From positions 124,001 through 188,000 of the forward strand of contig JAPTHN010000016.1 of NCBI GenBank assembly GCA_026936325.1: a stretch of DNA of 64,000 bases, written 5' to 3'. The number at the start of each line of letters is the position of its first letter. Positions within the stretch are counted from its first letter, which is position 1. This document shows positions 11,530-21,783 of this stretch, piece after piece. A program made the translations under genes and the position numbers. A model generated the notes under the pieces. The model saw only the letters and a list, made by a program, of their open reading frames with translations. It did no database searches and was not told the origin of the DNA. Source of the DNA: Platynereis dumerilii. Its lineage: Eukaryota > Annelida > Polychaeta > Phyllodocida > Nereididae.

Positions 11530-14030
11530 CCCCCAAATGTTGTAGGCTCCTGTAATTGCCAACTCAAACGGGGGCTCCCTCAAACGGGGCCCTCCTCAAA
11601 TCAGCAATTTGGCTGGAGTAGCCTGAGGGGTCCAGGAATTAATACTGGCAAACTTCTGTCGCATAAATACACAGCAACCCCTGCCCCTCGTAAAAAAAAA
11701 GAGCCCCATTTCATTAGTATTTGTGAACTTGGTGAAGTATTGCCCAATCAAATTCGCAAAACAAGGTTTTGGCTTGCGTATTTATATGTAACACAGGTGA
11801 TCATTTAGTCCCTGTGGGACAGCATAGGCGATCCATTCAATCTCCACACTACCTCTAGTTTACATCAAGCATTTAATAAGAGACAGCAGCAGTGAGCTGA
11901 CACCGTCAGTGAACTCTGCCTGATTTCAGATGCAGTAACGACCGCTTGCTTTTTTTAAGGGAAGTGGAGTAACGACTTGGTCTGTTGAATTAGGTCTAGA
12001 ATTGAATATTAAATAATTTTAATCGGCCACTTAATTATTGGAATGCTGCTACTGCTGCAAAGTGTTACTTGTTGTGGAACTTTTTTTTTGGCGGAGTCAT
12101 AATTTTTCCTGCCCAGGGAATTGTGATTAGTCCCTATTTGGCAGCCATCCAGACAGCCACGCACGAGCACCCTCACTTCGCAGTATAAGCTTGTTAAGCT
12201 TGCCCTGACCAGTGACCACAACATACATTATTTGTGAAGTTGTAACAAAAAGATTAACTTTCTTTGGTGTGACAGACATAATTAACTGTTTCAGATCTCT
12301 CAAAGCAATTGAATGAATGCTTTAGTGTTTCATTGTTGTCCGTTTGTTATTTCAATTAGTTTCGTTGGAGAACGCACTAAACTATCATTTAAATCATGCT
12401 GGCAATAGCTGTTAAAGGATTTGAAAACTTCATAGTTTTATAGTGCTCATTGGCAGTGCATGTGCACTCATTGATATGATGCTACGAATTTGACCAAATA
12501 ATGTAACAGAATTGTCTTAATCACTACTTGGCCATTCATAACAGAAAAAAACTTGAGATCTGCTCAATCAAATTTATGAGACATGGTGTCCATTTTAAAT
12601 TGCAACATTCTTTCTGGTGTCTTTCTGTATCTCATCTGCATATTTCAATGCAACACATGTCATTTTCATGGGCCCAGTGTACCTGCTTATTTCACACCAA
12701 CACTTCCAGAGCCACTGCGAGTCGCGTAGTTTACTCAAAATTTTTCCCAGCTTACACCATGATGTAAATTATTTCAAAGAATATCCTAGCTATCTGCTGT
12801 AAGTTTAAGAGAAAATGATATTTTAATTTAATGCAGTTAAAGAATGACGTCAGTAAAATTTAATCAGAATGTGCATGTTGGGAGTTGGATTACCAAATTT
12901 ATGTCATGGATGTGAGATCAAGGTAGGAGAATAGGAGGGGGGGGTGAAGATAAGGAATTCAGAGACAAGAGGCACTCATGTATGATGCATGAAGTGAGTA
13001 GACAGGGGTTAAAGAGGTTAGGAGACAAGAGAGGGAGGAGACAAGAGTGATAGGGAGGAGGTAACAGCTGGTAACGCTTAGACAGGAGCCAGAAAGGGAC
13101 TGTCAGATAAAATTGGAGGCGGAGTGCAAATAAGCATATATTAGAGGGAAGGAAGAGCAAGGAGAAAGGATGGGTGGGCTGTTGGGATGAGGAAGAATGA
13201 GTGTTCAAATCAGAGATGAAAAGGAGAATGCAGACAGAAGAGGAGGCAGAGGAAGGAGACAATAGCTGTCAAGGTGTGCAGAGAGGAGCCAACAGCTAGA
13301 AAATTGGTAGAAAGAGAGAGTAAGGAGAGTGGGAAAATGAAAGTTGCATTGCTGTTACAGACAGAATAATATTCTAAATTCCGAGGAACCAAAAGTAAGC
13401 TGAACATATTCCTGATTTTTTTTCCGTATTATGCCCTATAGATGTGAAAGATAATAGGAAACTTTCAGGGATATGTCACTTGTACCTCTTGAGTTCCAGC
13501 TAGTTTTGTTTTTTACATACTGAAAAATATACAATATTTTTCAAAAATTTATATTAAAAAAACGAGGCTGAACACATCCCCAATTTTCAACTATTATTTG
13601 ACCATACATATATAGAATATATCCTAGGAATTTTGTATCTATACCCGGAATACCTAGGAGATTTGAATTTATTGTGGTGAACACTGATTTTTGAGGGGGG
13701 AATTTAACAAGACCACGGTTGCATTATTATTTTAGCAAAACAATAAATGTCTACCAAAGATTCTTTTCCATAGTCCAGATAGTGTAGATCCCGAATTTCA
13801 AAGCTCAAGGTTGAGTATTAAGTGATTTATTGAGCAAACAATGTAATTGTGGTAAAAACGATGCCTGAAAAACTGGTAAATTGAGTAATTTTCAAACCTC
13901 AGCCAAATCATGAAAAATTGACCAATTGAGCTGAAATTTTCAGGAAGTTCATCCTTTGAGACTTCAAACAACAAATAATTTTTTCAGCCAATTCGCAGAC
14001 GGGGTGGTGGAAGCCACTTGTTGATCTGAC
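11530..14030. other. Stretch without recognisable gene
   Basis: Nothing coding is supported. From about 12900 to 13380 the plus strand is strongly purine-rich (AGGAG/GAGAGG runs), and the open frames there reflect that bias. A shorter similar tract lies at 14220-14500. Confidence 0.5.
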
Positions 14031-14035
14031 ATGGA

Positions 14036-14226
14036 ATGACCCCCCTGTATGATGAGATGAGAAGACTGGGTGTCTTTGGGTTGCCTCAGTGTAGAATACT
14101 GATACACCCTGTCTCAATTTTTATGTCCTATGGACTAAACTGAGTTCTGGGTCGGGATTTAAACCCACACCCTAAGAGCCATCGGTAGGCTAGTACAAAC
14201 AAGCACAAAACATTAGGCCATGGAGA
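14036..14226 (-). mobile_element. tRNA-derived SINE family 1, diverged copy
   Basis: On the minus strand this matches the family defined by the copies at 44526-44763 and 45483-45748: the conserved blocks around GGGTGTGGGTTTAAATCC, TTTAGTCC and CAGTATTCTACACTG are present, and ATTAGGCCATGG marks the tRNA-like head. It is more diverged than the other copies, so it is older. Confidence 0.7.
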
Positions 14227-14229
14227 AAG

Positions 14230-15357
14230 AGGGTGGTGGAAAGAGCAGAGGGAGAGGGCAAAAAACTCTGAAAAGGAGAGACCAAAATAACAGGAGGCAA
14301 AGTAGAAGCAGCCATAACCTTGGAAGGAGGTAAATATAGAGTAGGCAGAGATAGGAGAGAAGGGATAATACCTAATAGGGTGCAAGCATAGCTTGAGAAG
14401 ATGTAGAAAAGGTGAATTAGATATGGGAGGGAAAACGTAGAAGTGGGGGAGGCATAAGTGACAGAAGAGGCAGATAGAGGAGAGCTTTTCTAGATGAGGA
14501 GTTCACTGGCAGGAGGCAAGTTGGGAAAATTTGGAACTTTCGGTCAAGTAGGACAAAAAATGGATGATTGCAGACTACAAACTCTGAGGTTGCAAATTTC
14601 TATAAGCTAGCTATACTAGATACATGTACTACCATCAGATTTAAACATAGATATGAAGGATCTACAAGCTTGAAATGCAGTTTTTGCAAAGCAGGCCATG
14701 CAAAACATAATATTGTATGCAGCTTTAGTGCGATAAACAACAATATTAGTAACAAACAAATTAGTTTTCACATTCATCACAGGCGCATTCACACAGCAAA
14801 CAATTGAATACACAGCATCTTGAATGACATTTATGGCTAAAATGTCCAATTACTAAAATGGGTTTTAATTTTTATTTAATAACTACAGTCACTTATGAAA
14901 GCTTTAATGGATTTGGAATATCCTGCATTATGCTCCAAAGCTGCAGTTGCAACTGTGTTTTGGGCTGGCTTATCTATTTTATGTGCTTAAAAAGTGCAGA
15001 TCAGCCTATTTTTGAAATATATACAATGTACAAATCATTACACAAGTCTTTTTTGAGCCCAGAGTAAACAATCAGAAAAGCATTACTTATGGGACATTAC
15101 TTACGGGACGGGACACATTTCAACTTTTTGCAGAATAAAGCTGAAGAAACTGGCACAGGAAATGAAAAAAGCACACAATGATGTATCAATGGACACCAAA
15201 TCAGCACCTGTGTTAACAAGTAGCTGGATCATTTCAACAGGCAATGAGGAGCTTTAAAACTGCCATTACTTACACCCTCCAGCGGGACACGGAACAAGAA
15301 CCAAAAATCATAAGGGTTTCCGCAATTCATGTGTGCATTTATTGTACATTATTATCA
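14230..15357. other. Stretch without recognisable gene
   Basis: Small open frames between 14568 and 15067 on both strands overlap each other and resemble no known family. No other signal was found. Confidence 0.45.
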
Positions 15358-15479
15358 TTTTAGAGGGCATTGTCTGGCCATTAATGCCCAGTTCGCGGGT
15401 GTTAATTGGTCAATAACGTTTTTTTGGAGGGCATTATGGGGTATTAATCAGTTATGGCCTGAGGGCAGAAATCATTAAC
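15358..15479. repeat. Foldback repeat, left part, split from 21784-22756 by the LINE
   Basis: The segment from about 15398 to 15472 reads on directly into 21784-22756 if the LINE and one CATTAAC copy are removed; the joined order matches the intact inverted arm at 22660-22756. Motifs include GGCATTATGGGGTATTAATC and CAGTTATGGCC. This is the pre-insertion target. Confidence 0.8.
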
Positions 15480-15659
15480 AATAACAATAACAATAAGATT
15501 TATTTTGAGTCACGATTTGGATAAAACAGATACAACATTAGCCAATCGGCTATTCCATGACTAAAATAATTAAATTAAGTGGCTAAAAACAGCTAATAAG
15601 AATATATACAAATATATACAATCATAGACATAACACACCGTAACAAGTGTAGAGGAAAA

Positions 15660-18656
15660 TCATCTACTACCCCTAGAAAGGCATGAACAATTTTTCCACA
15701 ATTTTACATTCTTTTTAAATTCTTCAATGTTCATATCTCCTCTTAAATTACTGGGCAAGTTGTTCCATATTTTTGCACCTAGATACCTAAAAGAGAAGTA
15801 ACCATAGCGCACTGTATTGAATCTTTTCTGGATTAATTTGTTATTTCTTGTGTTGTGCGAATGACAATGATTTTCAAACAAAAGACTGAGATATTCAGGA
15901 GCAATACCATTCATACATTTGTATACTTCAATTGCTATTGTATGCATTAGATGTACTGAAATAGAATTGTGACCTCCCTTTTGTAGAAGACTATCATAGT
16001 CTGCATGAAAATCATTATACACAAACTTCAGTGCTCTGTGTTGCAGTTTGGCTAACTTTGCCAAATTTGCTTCACTGCATATAAGCCAGACAGCTGGGCA
16101 GTAATTAAAATTGCTGTGAATAAAAGACTTATAAATAATTTCCTTGACGTTAGTATCAAGAACATTACAAAGACGCATCATAGCGTTCACTTGTCTGCCT
16201 GCCTTTTTACAGACCTCAAGGACTTGTGTATTGAAGGAAAGGGCTTCATCTATAGTGATACCTAGAAGCTTTACGCTTGATTGACACACTACACTGTTTA
16301 CTTTGACCGAGATACTCATCGGTATATCATCTTTTTTTCCAAAAATTATCACTTGATATTTATCTGGATTGGCGCGCATGCCATTTAACGAGAACCAATC
16401 TGTCATATCATCACCACATTTTTCCAGAGTATGTTTAAGTTCATCAATCGACTTACTCGAATATGAAACAGTGTTGTCGTCTGCATAGTTATATAAAGGG
16501 TAGTCTTTCATGGTATAGAAAATATCATTCATGAATATGTTAAACAGTGTAGGGCCTAGAATGGATCCCTGGGGGACGCCCTTAGAAATTTGCCGCCACC
16601 CACTTCTTGCACTATTTATTTTAACCCGTTGATTTCTGTGGGAGAGGTAATGCAAAATTAAACTTGTACAGGAATCATCATAGCCATACGCCTTAAGTTT
16701 TGCAACTAATAGGCCATGAGGAATTACATCAAAGGCCTTACTCAGGTCCATCAGTATTGAGCCAACATATTTCCCTTGATCCAAGGATAAGCGCCAGTCC
16801 TCCACAGCTTTTAGCAAAACTCTCTGAGTGCTGTAATTTCTTCTATAGGCAGATAATTGTCCTGCGATATTTTTATAGAAATGGGCACCTACTTTGGTGT
16901 CAATTATTTTCTCAAAGATTTTCGAGACACATGGTAGGATACTAACAGGCCTGTACTTGGTCTTGTCCAGCCTATTTTCTTTTTTGAATATTGGCGAGAT
17001 CTCAGCAAGTTTCAAATCATTAGGAAAGTATGATTGGTCTATAGCAGTATTTATCAGACTCGTGAGAAAGGGACTGAATTCTTCTTTAGCCTCCCTAAGC
17101 AGCTTAGGCGGAAAACCATCATATCCAGTTGACTTTTTATGATTTATTTTAGAAAGGACTTTGCAAATTTCCTTTTCATTTACATGTAGCAACCTGAAGT
17201 TGTTATCCTGCCTATTTTGGAGTATTGCATTAATACTTCCATGTTCTTTGTATTTTGAGTAGATTTCATTGACATTCAAGTTATCAATTTCCTCTTTAAA
17301 ACCAATCCCTTCAGTTGAGGAAATAAAATAGTCATTAAAGATGTTTGCAATTTCGGAGTTTTCCGTGATAATATCATCCCCCTCTTTTAACATGATATCA
17401 TTGCTAACATTACATTTGTTTGTCATATAAGGTTTTACTGTTTGCCAGAAATTTTTGCTATCTATTCCATCTTTGCAATTTTCTTTGAAATACATACGTC
17501 TAGATATTCTATTTGTCCTTACAAATTCATTTCTTAAACTTCTATATCTCTCCCACTTCGTACTATTTCCCTTGTCCTTCCAGTAATCATTTTGGGCCAT
17601 ACGTTTCCGATACATAATTTTCCTCAAATTACTATTCATGTGAGGGCAGTTATCTTTCCTCAGGAATTTCTTCTTCAGTGGAGCATGAGAGTTTATGACA
17701 TCTCCAACCAAAGTGCTAAAAGCCCAATATTTGTCATCAATATTATCAAAAGTATCCGTAACCTGGAAAGGTATCCTGCTAATATCTTTCTTGAAACTAT
17801 CTTCATTGAAATTTTTGTAGCTTCTGTAAAACAGGACCTTTGGCTTGGGTTTAGGCAGATGCATCTTAGTACAACAGGCTATCAGATTGTGAAAATCACT
17901 AAGACCACATGTATAGTTTAGACATTCACCATATCTACGATAATTTGTGACAAAAATAACATCAATCAAACTAGGATTTTCACCTTTGAAACATGTTGGT
18001 TCAGTTACCAGATTTCTCAGATTATATGATACAAGCAAATCCTTAATTGACATTGCCCTATTATCATTAGCACACATGTTGACATTTATATCACCTATGA
18101 CATTTATCATGTCACTTTCAAGCAATAATTTATCAAGTATTATACCAAGACTTCCAATAAAAGATGACAAATTCGCACTTGGCAAGCGATAAACATGTAA
18201 TATAAACCATTTTTCTTTGACAACATTAATTTCAATGCATAGTGTTTGGATATGCTCGTTGTTAATCTCAACATCATCTCTTCTACAATTTGCTATGTCA
18301 CTCCTAATCCAAGTCATAATTCCTCCACTCTTACTTGTGCTGTCTTCTCTATATAAATTAAAACCTTTAACACAGAATTGAGCATCAGTAAAACTGTCAT
18401 CTACTTTACTTTCAATCACACTAAAACAATCAATAAAAGCATTACTCAGAATAAAATCAACACACGTAAACTTGTTTCTAATACTATTGATATTTAGAGC
18501 ACCAATGATCAACTGTTTCGGATGCCTGGATCTGAATTTTCTAAGTTCATTCCAGGGCTCAACATTTGTGTCACTAACAGATTCAACATTTTTATCACAG
18601 TTATTTTGATATTCATTCATAGCAGTAGCGTCCAAAGAATTTAACCCTTGACACAT
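15660..18656 (-). CDS. LINE ORF2: AP endonuclease plus reverse transcriptase
   Basis: 998 residues from the first Met. Residues about 48-262 form an exonuclease-endonuclease-phosphatase domain: GALNINSIRNKF (53-63), the metal-binding Glu in VIESKVDD (80-87), HVYRLPS (154-160), GDINVN (188-193), SLIDVIF (229-235) and GLSDFH (251-256). The reverse transcriptase spans about 545-800 with ISPIFKK, YRPVSIL, LMDLSKAFD (635-643), GVPQGSILGP (693-702) and the catalytic YADD (724-727). The C-terminal part ends in the GAKIWNNLPSNLR motif typical of CR1/L2/Jockey-type elements. The protein nicks target DNA and primes reverse transcription there. The frame stays open for 25 codons upstream to the TAA that ends ORF1, so the first Met may not be the true start. 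No key residue is missing. Confidence 0.95.
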   Translation of the reverse strand: MCQGLNSLDATAMNEYQNNCDKNVESVSDTNVEPWNELRKFRSRHPKQLIIGALNINSIRNKFTCVDFILSNAFIDCFSVIESKVDDSFTDAQFCVKGFNLYREDSTSKSGGIMTWIRSDIANCRRDDVEINNEHIQTLCIEINVVKEKWFILHVYRLPSANLSSFIGSLGIILDKLLLESDMINVIGDINVNMCANDNRAMSIKDLLVSYNLRNLVTEPTCFKGENPSLIDVIFVTNYRRYGECLNYTCGLSDFHNLIACCTKMHLPKPKPKVLFYRSYKNFNEDSFKKDISRIPFQVTDTFDNIDDKYWAFSTLVGDVINSHAPLKKKFLRKDNCPHMNSNLRKIMYRKRMAQNDYWKDKGNSTKWERYRSLRNEFVRTNRISRRMYFKENCKDGIDSKNFWQTVKPYMTNKCNVSNDIMLKEGDDIITENSEIANIFNDYFISSTEGIGFKEEIDNLNVNEIYSKYKEHGSINAILQNRQDNNFRLLHVNEKEICKVLSKINHKKSTGYDGFPPKLLREAKEEFSPFLTSLINTAIDQSYFPNDLKLAEISPIFKKENRLDKTKYRPVSILPCVSKIFEKIIDTKVGAHFYKNIAGQLSAYRRNYSTQRVLLKAVEDWRLSLDQGKYVGSILMDLSKAFDVIPHGLLVAKLKAYGYDDSCTSLILHYLSHRNQRVKINSARSGWRQISKGVPQGSILGPTLFNIFMNDIFYTMKDYPLYNYADDNTVSYSSKSIDELKHTLEKCGDDMTDWFSLNGMRANPDKYQVIIFGKKDDIPMSISVKVNSVVCQSSVKLLGITIDEALSFNTQVLEVCKKAGRQVNAMMRLCNVLDTNVKEIIYKSFIHSNFNYCPAVWLICSEANLAKLAKLQHRALKFVYNDFHADYDSLLQKGGHNSISVHLMHTIAIEVYKCMNGIAPEYLSLLFENHCHSHNTRNNKLIQKRFNTVRYGYFSFRYLGAKIWNNLPSNLRGDMNIEEFKKNVKLWKNCSCLSRGSR

Positions 18657-18731
18657 GTCGCCGTTGTCAAGAGATCTGTCACAGTTATGCGTTTGATCCT
18701 CTTGTCCGGCTACGTCTTCTTTGCCGAGGAT

Positions 18732-20588
18732 TTAATTGTAGTCCGACCACTCATAGTGGTGTGATCTATCGGGGCAGAACTTTCGCTTGTGTCCTTCCCT
18801 GTGACACTGATAACACTTGATGCGAAAGCGACGTCTGCATGTTGCTATCGTATGGGATACCTCCCCGCAATTGAAGCAGTGTTGTTGTTCGTCAGACTTT
18901 GAAGGTCGGTTTCTGCCGTTGATCCATTTTTGTGGATTTACTCTGGGCTTGGGGGTGAAACGAGATGACTGGAGGTGATGGTACTTATCGTGATGGTCCT
19001 TGTCTTGGTGGTATCTCTCTTGATGGTAGTTATTTTTACGACTGTATTCATGGGGATCGGTTGGGATTGTCATGTTGTTCCTATATGCCGTAGATTGCAG
19101 GCCATCATAAGCCTCCCTTGGTTGGAGTGGAAGATTTTTTCTGATGGCAATGAGCATACGTCCGAGCATATTCTGTCCCGTTCCAGATCTTCCGCGTCCC
19201 CAGTATTCATTGTCAGTGTTTTCTACCAGTATGGCATCATTCGTTTTCCGCAATTCTCTTGCGAAATGTTCACATTGTTTCGCTTTTAGTTGGAGTAGGT
19301 GAAACATGACTCCATTTTTTGCATTTTGCCATTTGTGGTTAGTTTCGATGCGATCCCCGATGTCTTTTGCGGCTCTAGCATTACGAGCTTTCAAGATGTC
19401 ATCAGCATCATTCGGTCTGTTCATCATGAGGGCTTTGTAGTAAGTGTAGCCATGTTCAACACTTTTAAAATTCTTCCCCCAGGCCGCTATTGGGGTAGGG
19501 AAGAAGTTGCTGAAAGGACTAGTGGCTCCTCGGAACTTCACCAGGTTGAGTTCATCGCCGTTAGGTGGAGGTTGTGGTGCCCTAGGTTCAGGGAGAGGGG
19601 TGCTCCACACTTCGCTGATATGTTGTTCCAGGGCATTTTTTCGTGTCCTGGGTTTTGCATGGTCTTGCAGCTTCAGGTTTTGCAGGAGTTTCTTCGTTCC
19701 AACATGTGACAGATGCAATTTGTCGCACTGTTGCAACACAGAGTCATCCACAGTGTTGTCTCTGAATTTGAAATTTTGATCATTGTTTATGAAGCATACA
19801 CCGTGGCTGTTACATAATGTCACTAGAAGCTGATTTAGAGTGTCAATTTTGTGGGGAGTGACTTTATCATCTAGCCTCGGTAGAATGCTTGAAAGTGTGA
19901 CTTCGTCTGCTCGTTCCTTTGCTAAGATCAGTGCTGATTCACACTCTTTGACAATGCGTTCATTTGTCATTGTAGTCGATGCATCATTTGTTCCGCAAAC
20001 CAAGATGATCCCTTTGTATTTCCTTTTGTTGGGATTTATTGTTTTGAGTTGTTTGCGTATATTGCAAAACGTCGCTCCTCCCAAACTTGTAACGGTGAGA
20101 TCTTTAGTGGCCTCCTGTACATCACGAATGAGACTATCTCCAAGTAGGAGAAAATCTTTAGCAGCGACAGGTTCGCAGGGTTCAAAATTTTCTTCATTTT
20201 CATCGTCGATATCGAGATGAACCATCATTTTCTTGATGTCATGGGCAATGGTTGAGATGGAGGTCTGCGAAGTTGCTTGTTGCTCATTTAAATTGTCGAT
20301 AGTCGCTTGTTGGTTTTTAATGATGTCAATTAGAGTCTTGTTTTGATTTATCACTTCATTAATTAAGACTGACAGCTGTCTCGTCGAGACTTCTTCTTGG
20401 GGCACATTTTCAGTTGCACTATTTGTAACCGAGCCGCCAGCTTCGTGAGGTTCTTCCGTTGATGCACTCTCTGGCGTGACATTGTTTGCTTCCTTCACTG
20501 CCTTGGAGACATTTCCAAGCAACGCCACAAGTTCATCCTTTCTCAGTTTGTTAAGCGCAGCCACTTCGGGGATGTGGAAAGTGGCCAT
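18732..20588 (-). CDS. LINE ORF1: SGNH esterase, NADAR-like domain, two CCHC knuckles
   Basis: 618 residues. A Gln/Asn-rich, probably coiled segment lies at about 70-120. An SGNH-hydrolase domain follows (about 144-306): GDSLIRD with Ser152, Gly170, CGTND with Asn201, and DKLHLSH with Asp289 and His292. Residues about 349-484 match the NADAR/YbiA (DUF1768) pattern: FRGATSPFSNFFP (352-364), SVEHGYTYYKA (376-386), ARAAKDIGDRI, and the signature YWGRGRSGTGQNMLGRML (462-479). A basic His/Lys-rich linker leads to two CX2CX4HX4C knuckles (571-584 and 592-605). Esterase and CCHC domains are known from CR1-type ORF1 proteins, which bind RNA; a NADAR module is not something I know as a standard ORF1 part. 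Known NADAR proteins are N-glycosidases acting on ADP-ribose-type or riboflavin-pathway substrates. Its use here is unknown. Confidence 0.9.
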   Translation of the reverse strand: MATFHIPEVAALNKLRKDELVALLGNVSKAVKEANNVTPESASTEEPHEAGGSVTNSATENVPQEEVSTRQLSVLINEVINQNKTLIDIIKNQQATIDNLNEQQATSQTSISTIAHDIKKMMVHLDIDDENEENFEPCEPVAAKDFLLLGDSLIRDVQEATKDLTVTSLGGATFCNIRKQLKTINPNKRKYKGIILVCGTNDASTTMTNERIVKECESALILAKERADEVTLSSILPRLDDKVTPHKIDTLNQLLVTLCNSHGVCFINNDQNFKFRDNTVDDSVLQQCDKLHLSHVGTKKLLQNLKLQDHAKPRTRKNALEQHISEVWSTPLPEPRAPQPPPNGDELNLVKFRGATSPFSNFFPTPIAAWGKNFKSVEHGYTYYKALMMNRPNDADDILKARNARAAKDIGDRIETNHKWQNAKNGVMFHLLQLKAKQCEHFARELRKTNDAILVENTDNEYWGRGRSGTGQNMLGRMLIAIRKNLPLQPREAYDGLQSTAYRNNMTIPTDPHEYSRKNNYHQERYHQDKDHHDKYHHLQSSRFTPKPRVNPQKWINGRNRPSKSDEQQHCFNCGEVSHTIATCRRRFRIKCYQCHREGHKRKFCPDRSHHYEWSDYN

Positions 20589-20830
20589 CTTTGGATGTGG
20601 TATACGTAGTAGTTGTGGATCAATCAGGTCTTAGGCTGCCAGGAGCCGCCCAGACTCGAAAAACACCACTAAAATTGACTTTCGCCTACTGTGTACCACT
20701 ATGTAAAAGGACCAGTATTATCAGTAGCCAAGATAGGATCACTAAATATTAGCTAGCTGCTAGGAGCCGCCCAGCCATAAGTAGATTACCATAAATTGAC
20801 TCTGATATACCTGCCTTTGTCCAGTTCTTT

Positions 20831-21571
20831 TTAGTTGTCGCCAGATTCCGCTGACTCACTTATCTCTTTAGTAGATTCGATTTTCAATTGATGCTTGATC
20901 AGTCCAGCAATCCGTCTGGCCCACCGATATTTCAGTTTTTTCGACAGGTGAACGCCGTCTGTCAACTGCTTATCGTAAAAGCGAGACACTGTTATTTTCT
21001 TCTTGCCCCGTTTCTTTTGAGCGTCTTTGAAGGTAGTCTTGGCAAGATTTATCTTCCTTATTCCCCTGTCACAGCTTTCACTCGTGATGAAACGGTTTAC
21101 GTCAGCAATGTCTTGGAGTAGGGCTTTTTGTTGCTCTTTGAAACCTGGATTTCTAGTGTCACTGGTAAGTCTTGCCGGTGGTATCGTCGAGACCACACAA
21201 TTGTAATTTTCAAATAATTTCAGAATTGTGTTTTTTGCACTAGCCTTCTTGTTTTCTCCTTCCTCGGCTTTGTAGTCAATGACGTACTCACTGCCCACCT
21301 TGGTCCTGCTTGTGAAATTGCATATGCCAGCTATGACAACAGTCAGGTCAGAGTTTCTTTTTCTCTGCAATTTTCCGTACAGGCGTTCCAAAGTGGCTCC
21401 CGAGTGAACATTTACAGTCAGACGTAAATTAGAGCAATCCTTGAAATACTTAAGGATTCTCCTTTCGAGTCCTTTCCCTCTAGAGTCCGTTAATATTCTC
21501 ACAGTATGAGATCGTTTACGCTCCATGCTGCAGACACGTTGTTTTGGTGGTGGCCGCCATGTTGCCTTCAC
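20831..21571 (-). CDS. LINE ORF0: SGNH-hydrolase-like protein
   Basis: 246 residues, the first frame of the element. The pattern is SGNH-like: LTDSRGKGL with Ser30 (block I, lacking the usual Gly before Asp), VVIAGICNF with Asn85 (block III), and TDGVHLSKK with Asp205 and His208 (the Asp-x-x-His block). A basic stretch (QKKRGKKK, 185-192) could bind nucleic acid. It lies 242 bp upstream of ORF1 and about 210 bp from the element's 5' end. Its catalytic pattern resembles the esterase in ORF1, which suggests the element carries two related hydrolase modules. Met1 or Met16 could be the start; both are in frame. Confidence 0.75.
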   Translation of the reverse strand: MKATWRPPPKQRVCSMERKRSHTVRILTDSRGKGLERRILKYFKDCSNLRLTVNVHSGATLERLYGKLQRKRNSDLTVVIAGICNFTSRTKVGSEYVIDYKAEEGENKKASAKNTILKLFENYNCVVSTIPPARLTSDTRNPGFKEQQKALLQDIADVNRFITSESCDRGIRKINLAKTTFKDAQKKRGKKKITVSRFYDKQLTDGVHLSKKLKYRWARRIAGLIKHQLKIESTKEISESAESGDN

Positions 21572-21783
21572 TTCAATGTGTCAAAATATCCAGACTTTTT
21601 CAGCAAAAATCCGTCAATATGGCTTGGTGAACACAAAAATATATATATCCGTGTGTTAAGTAATGTTCAATCCACATTAAGGTAAGGTAAAAAGTCACTT
21701 ATTCCTTAAAATAAACCAGATTAATCGTGATTTTGATACGGAGCTCAGAGAAGCAGCCTGCTTGTCAACCGGAAGTATAAACA

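Larger units (their letters stand above)
15480..21783 (-). mobile_element. Full-length non-LTR retrotransposon (CR1/L2-like group) with three ORFs
   Basis: A 6304-bp LINE bounded by the 7-bp target duplication CATTAAC (15473-15479 and 21784-21790). Reading the minus strand: a 5' UTR of about 210 bp, ORF0 (SGNH-like), a 242-bp gap with two AGGAGCCGCCCAG repeats (20641-20653, 20762-20774), ORF1 (SGNH, NADAR, two CCHC knuckles), one stop codon, ORF2 (AP-type endonuclease and reverse transcriptase), and a 180-bp 3' UTR with AATAAA (complement of 15499-15504) and a short (TTATTG)n tail. The esterase ORF1, APE-type endonuclease and simple-repeat tail fit the CR1/L2 side of the Jockey superfamily; the exact clade is not settled. 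All three frames are open, so the copy looks young and possibly competent. Confidence 0.92.

Noticed and set aside
9994-11808. Many long Pro/Gly/Cys-rich frames (up to 344 codons) on both strands
   Set aside because: They are all translations of the 21-bp GC-rich tandem repeat, open in several frames at once, with no domain or start context.
12900-13410. Leu/Ser/Pro-rich minus-strand frames
   Set aside because: Explained by the purine-rich composition of the plus strand.
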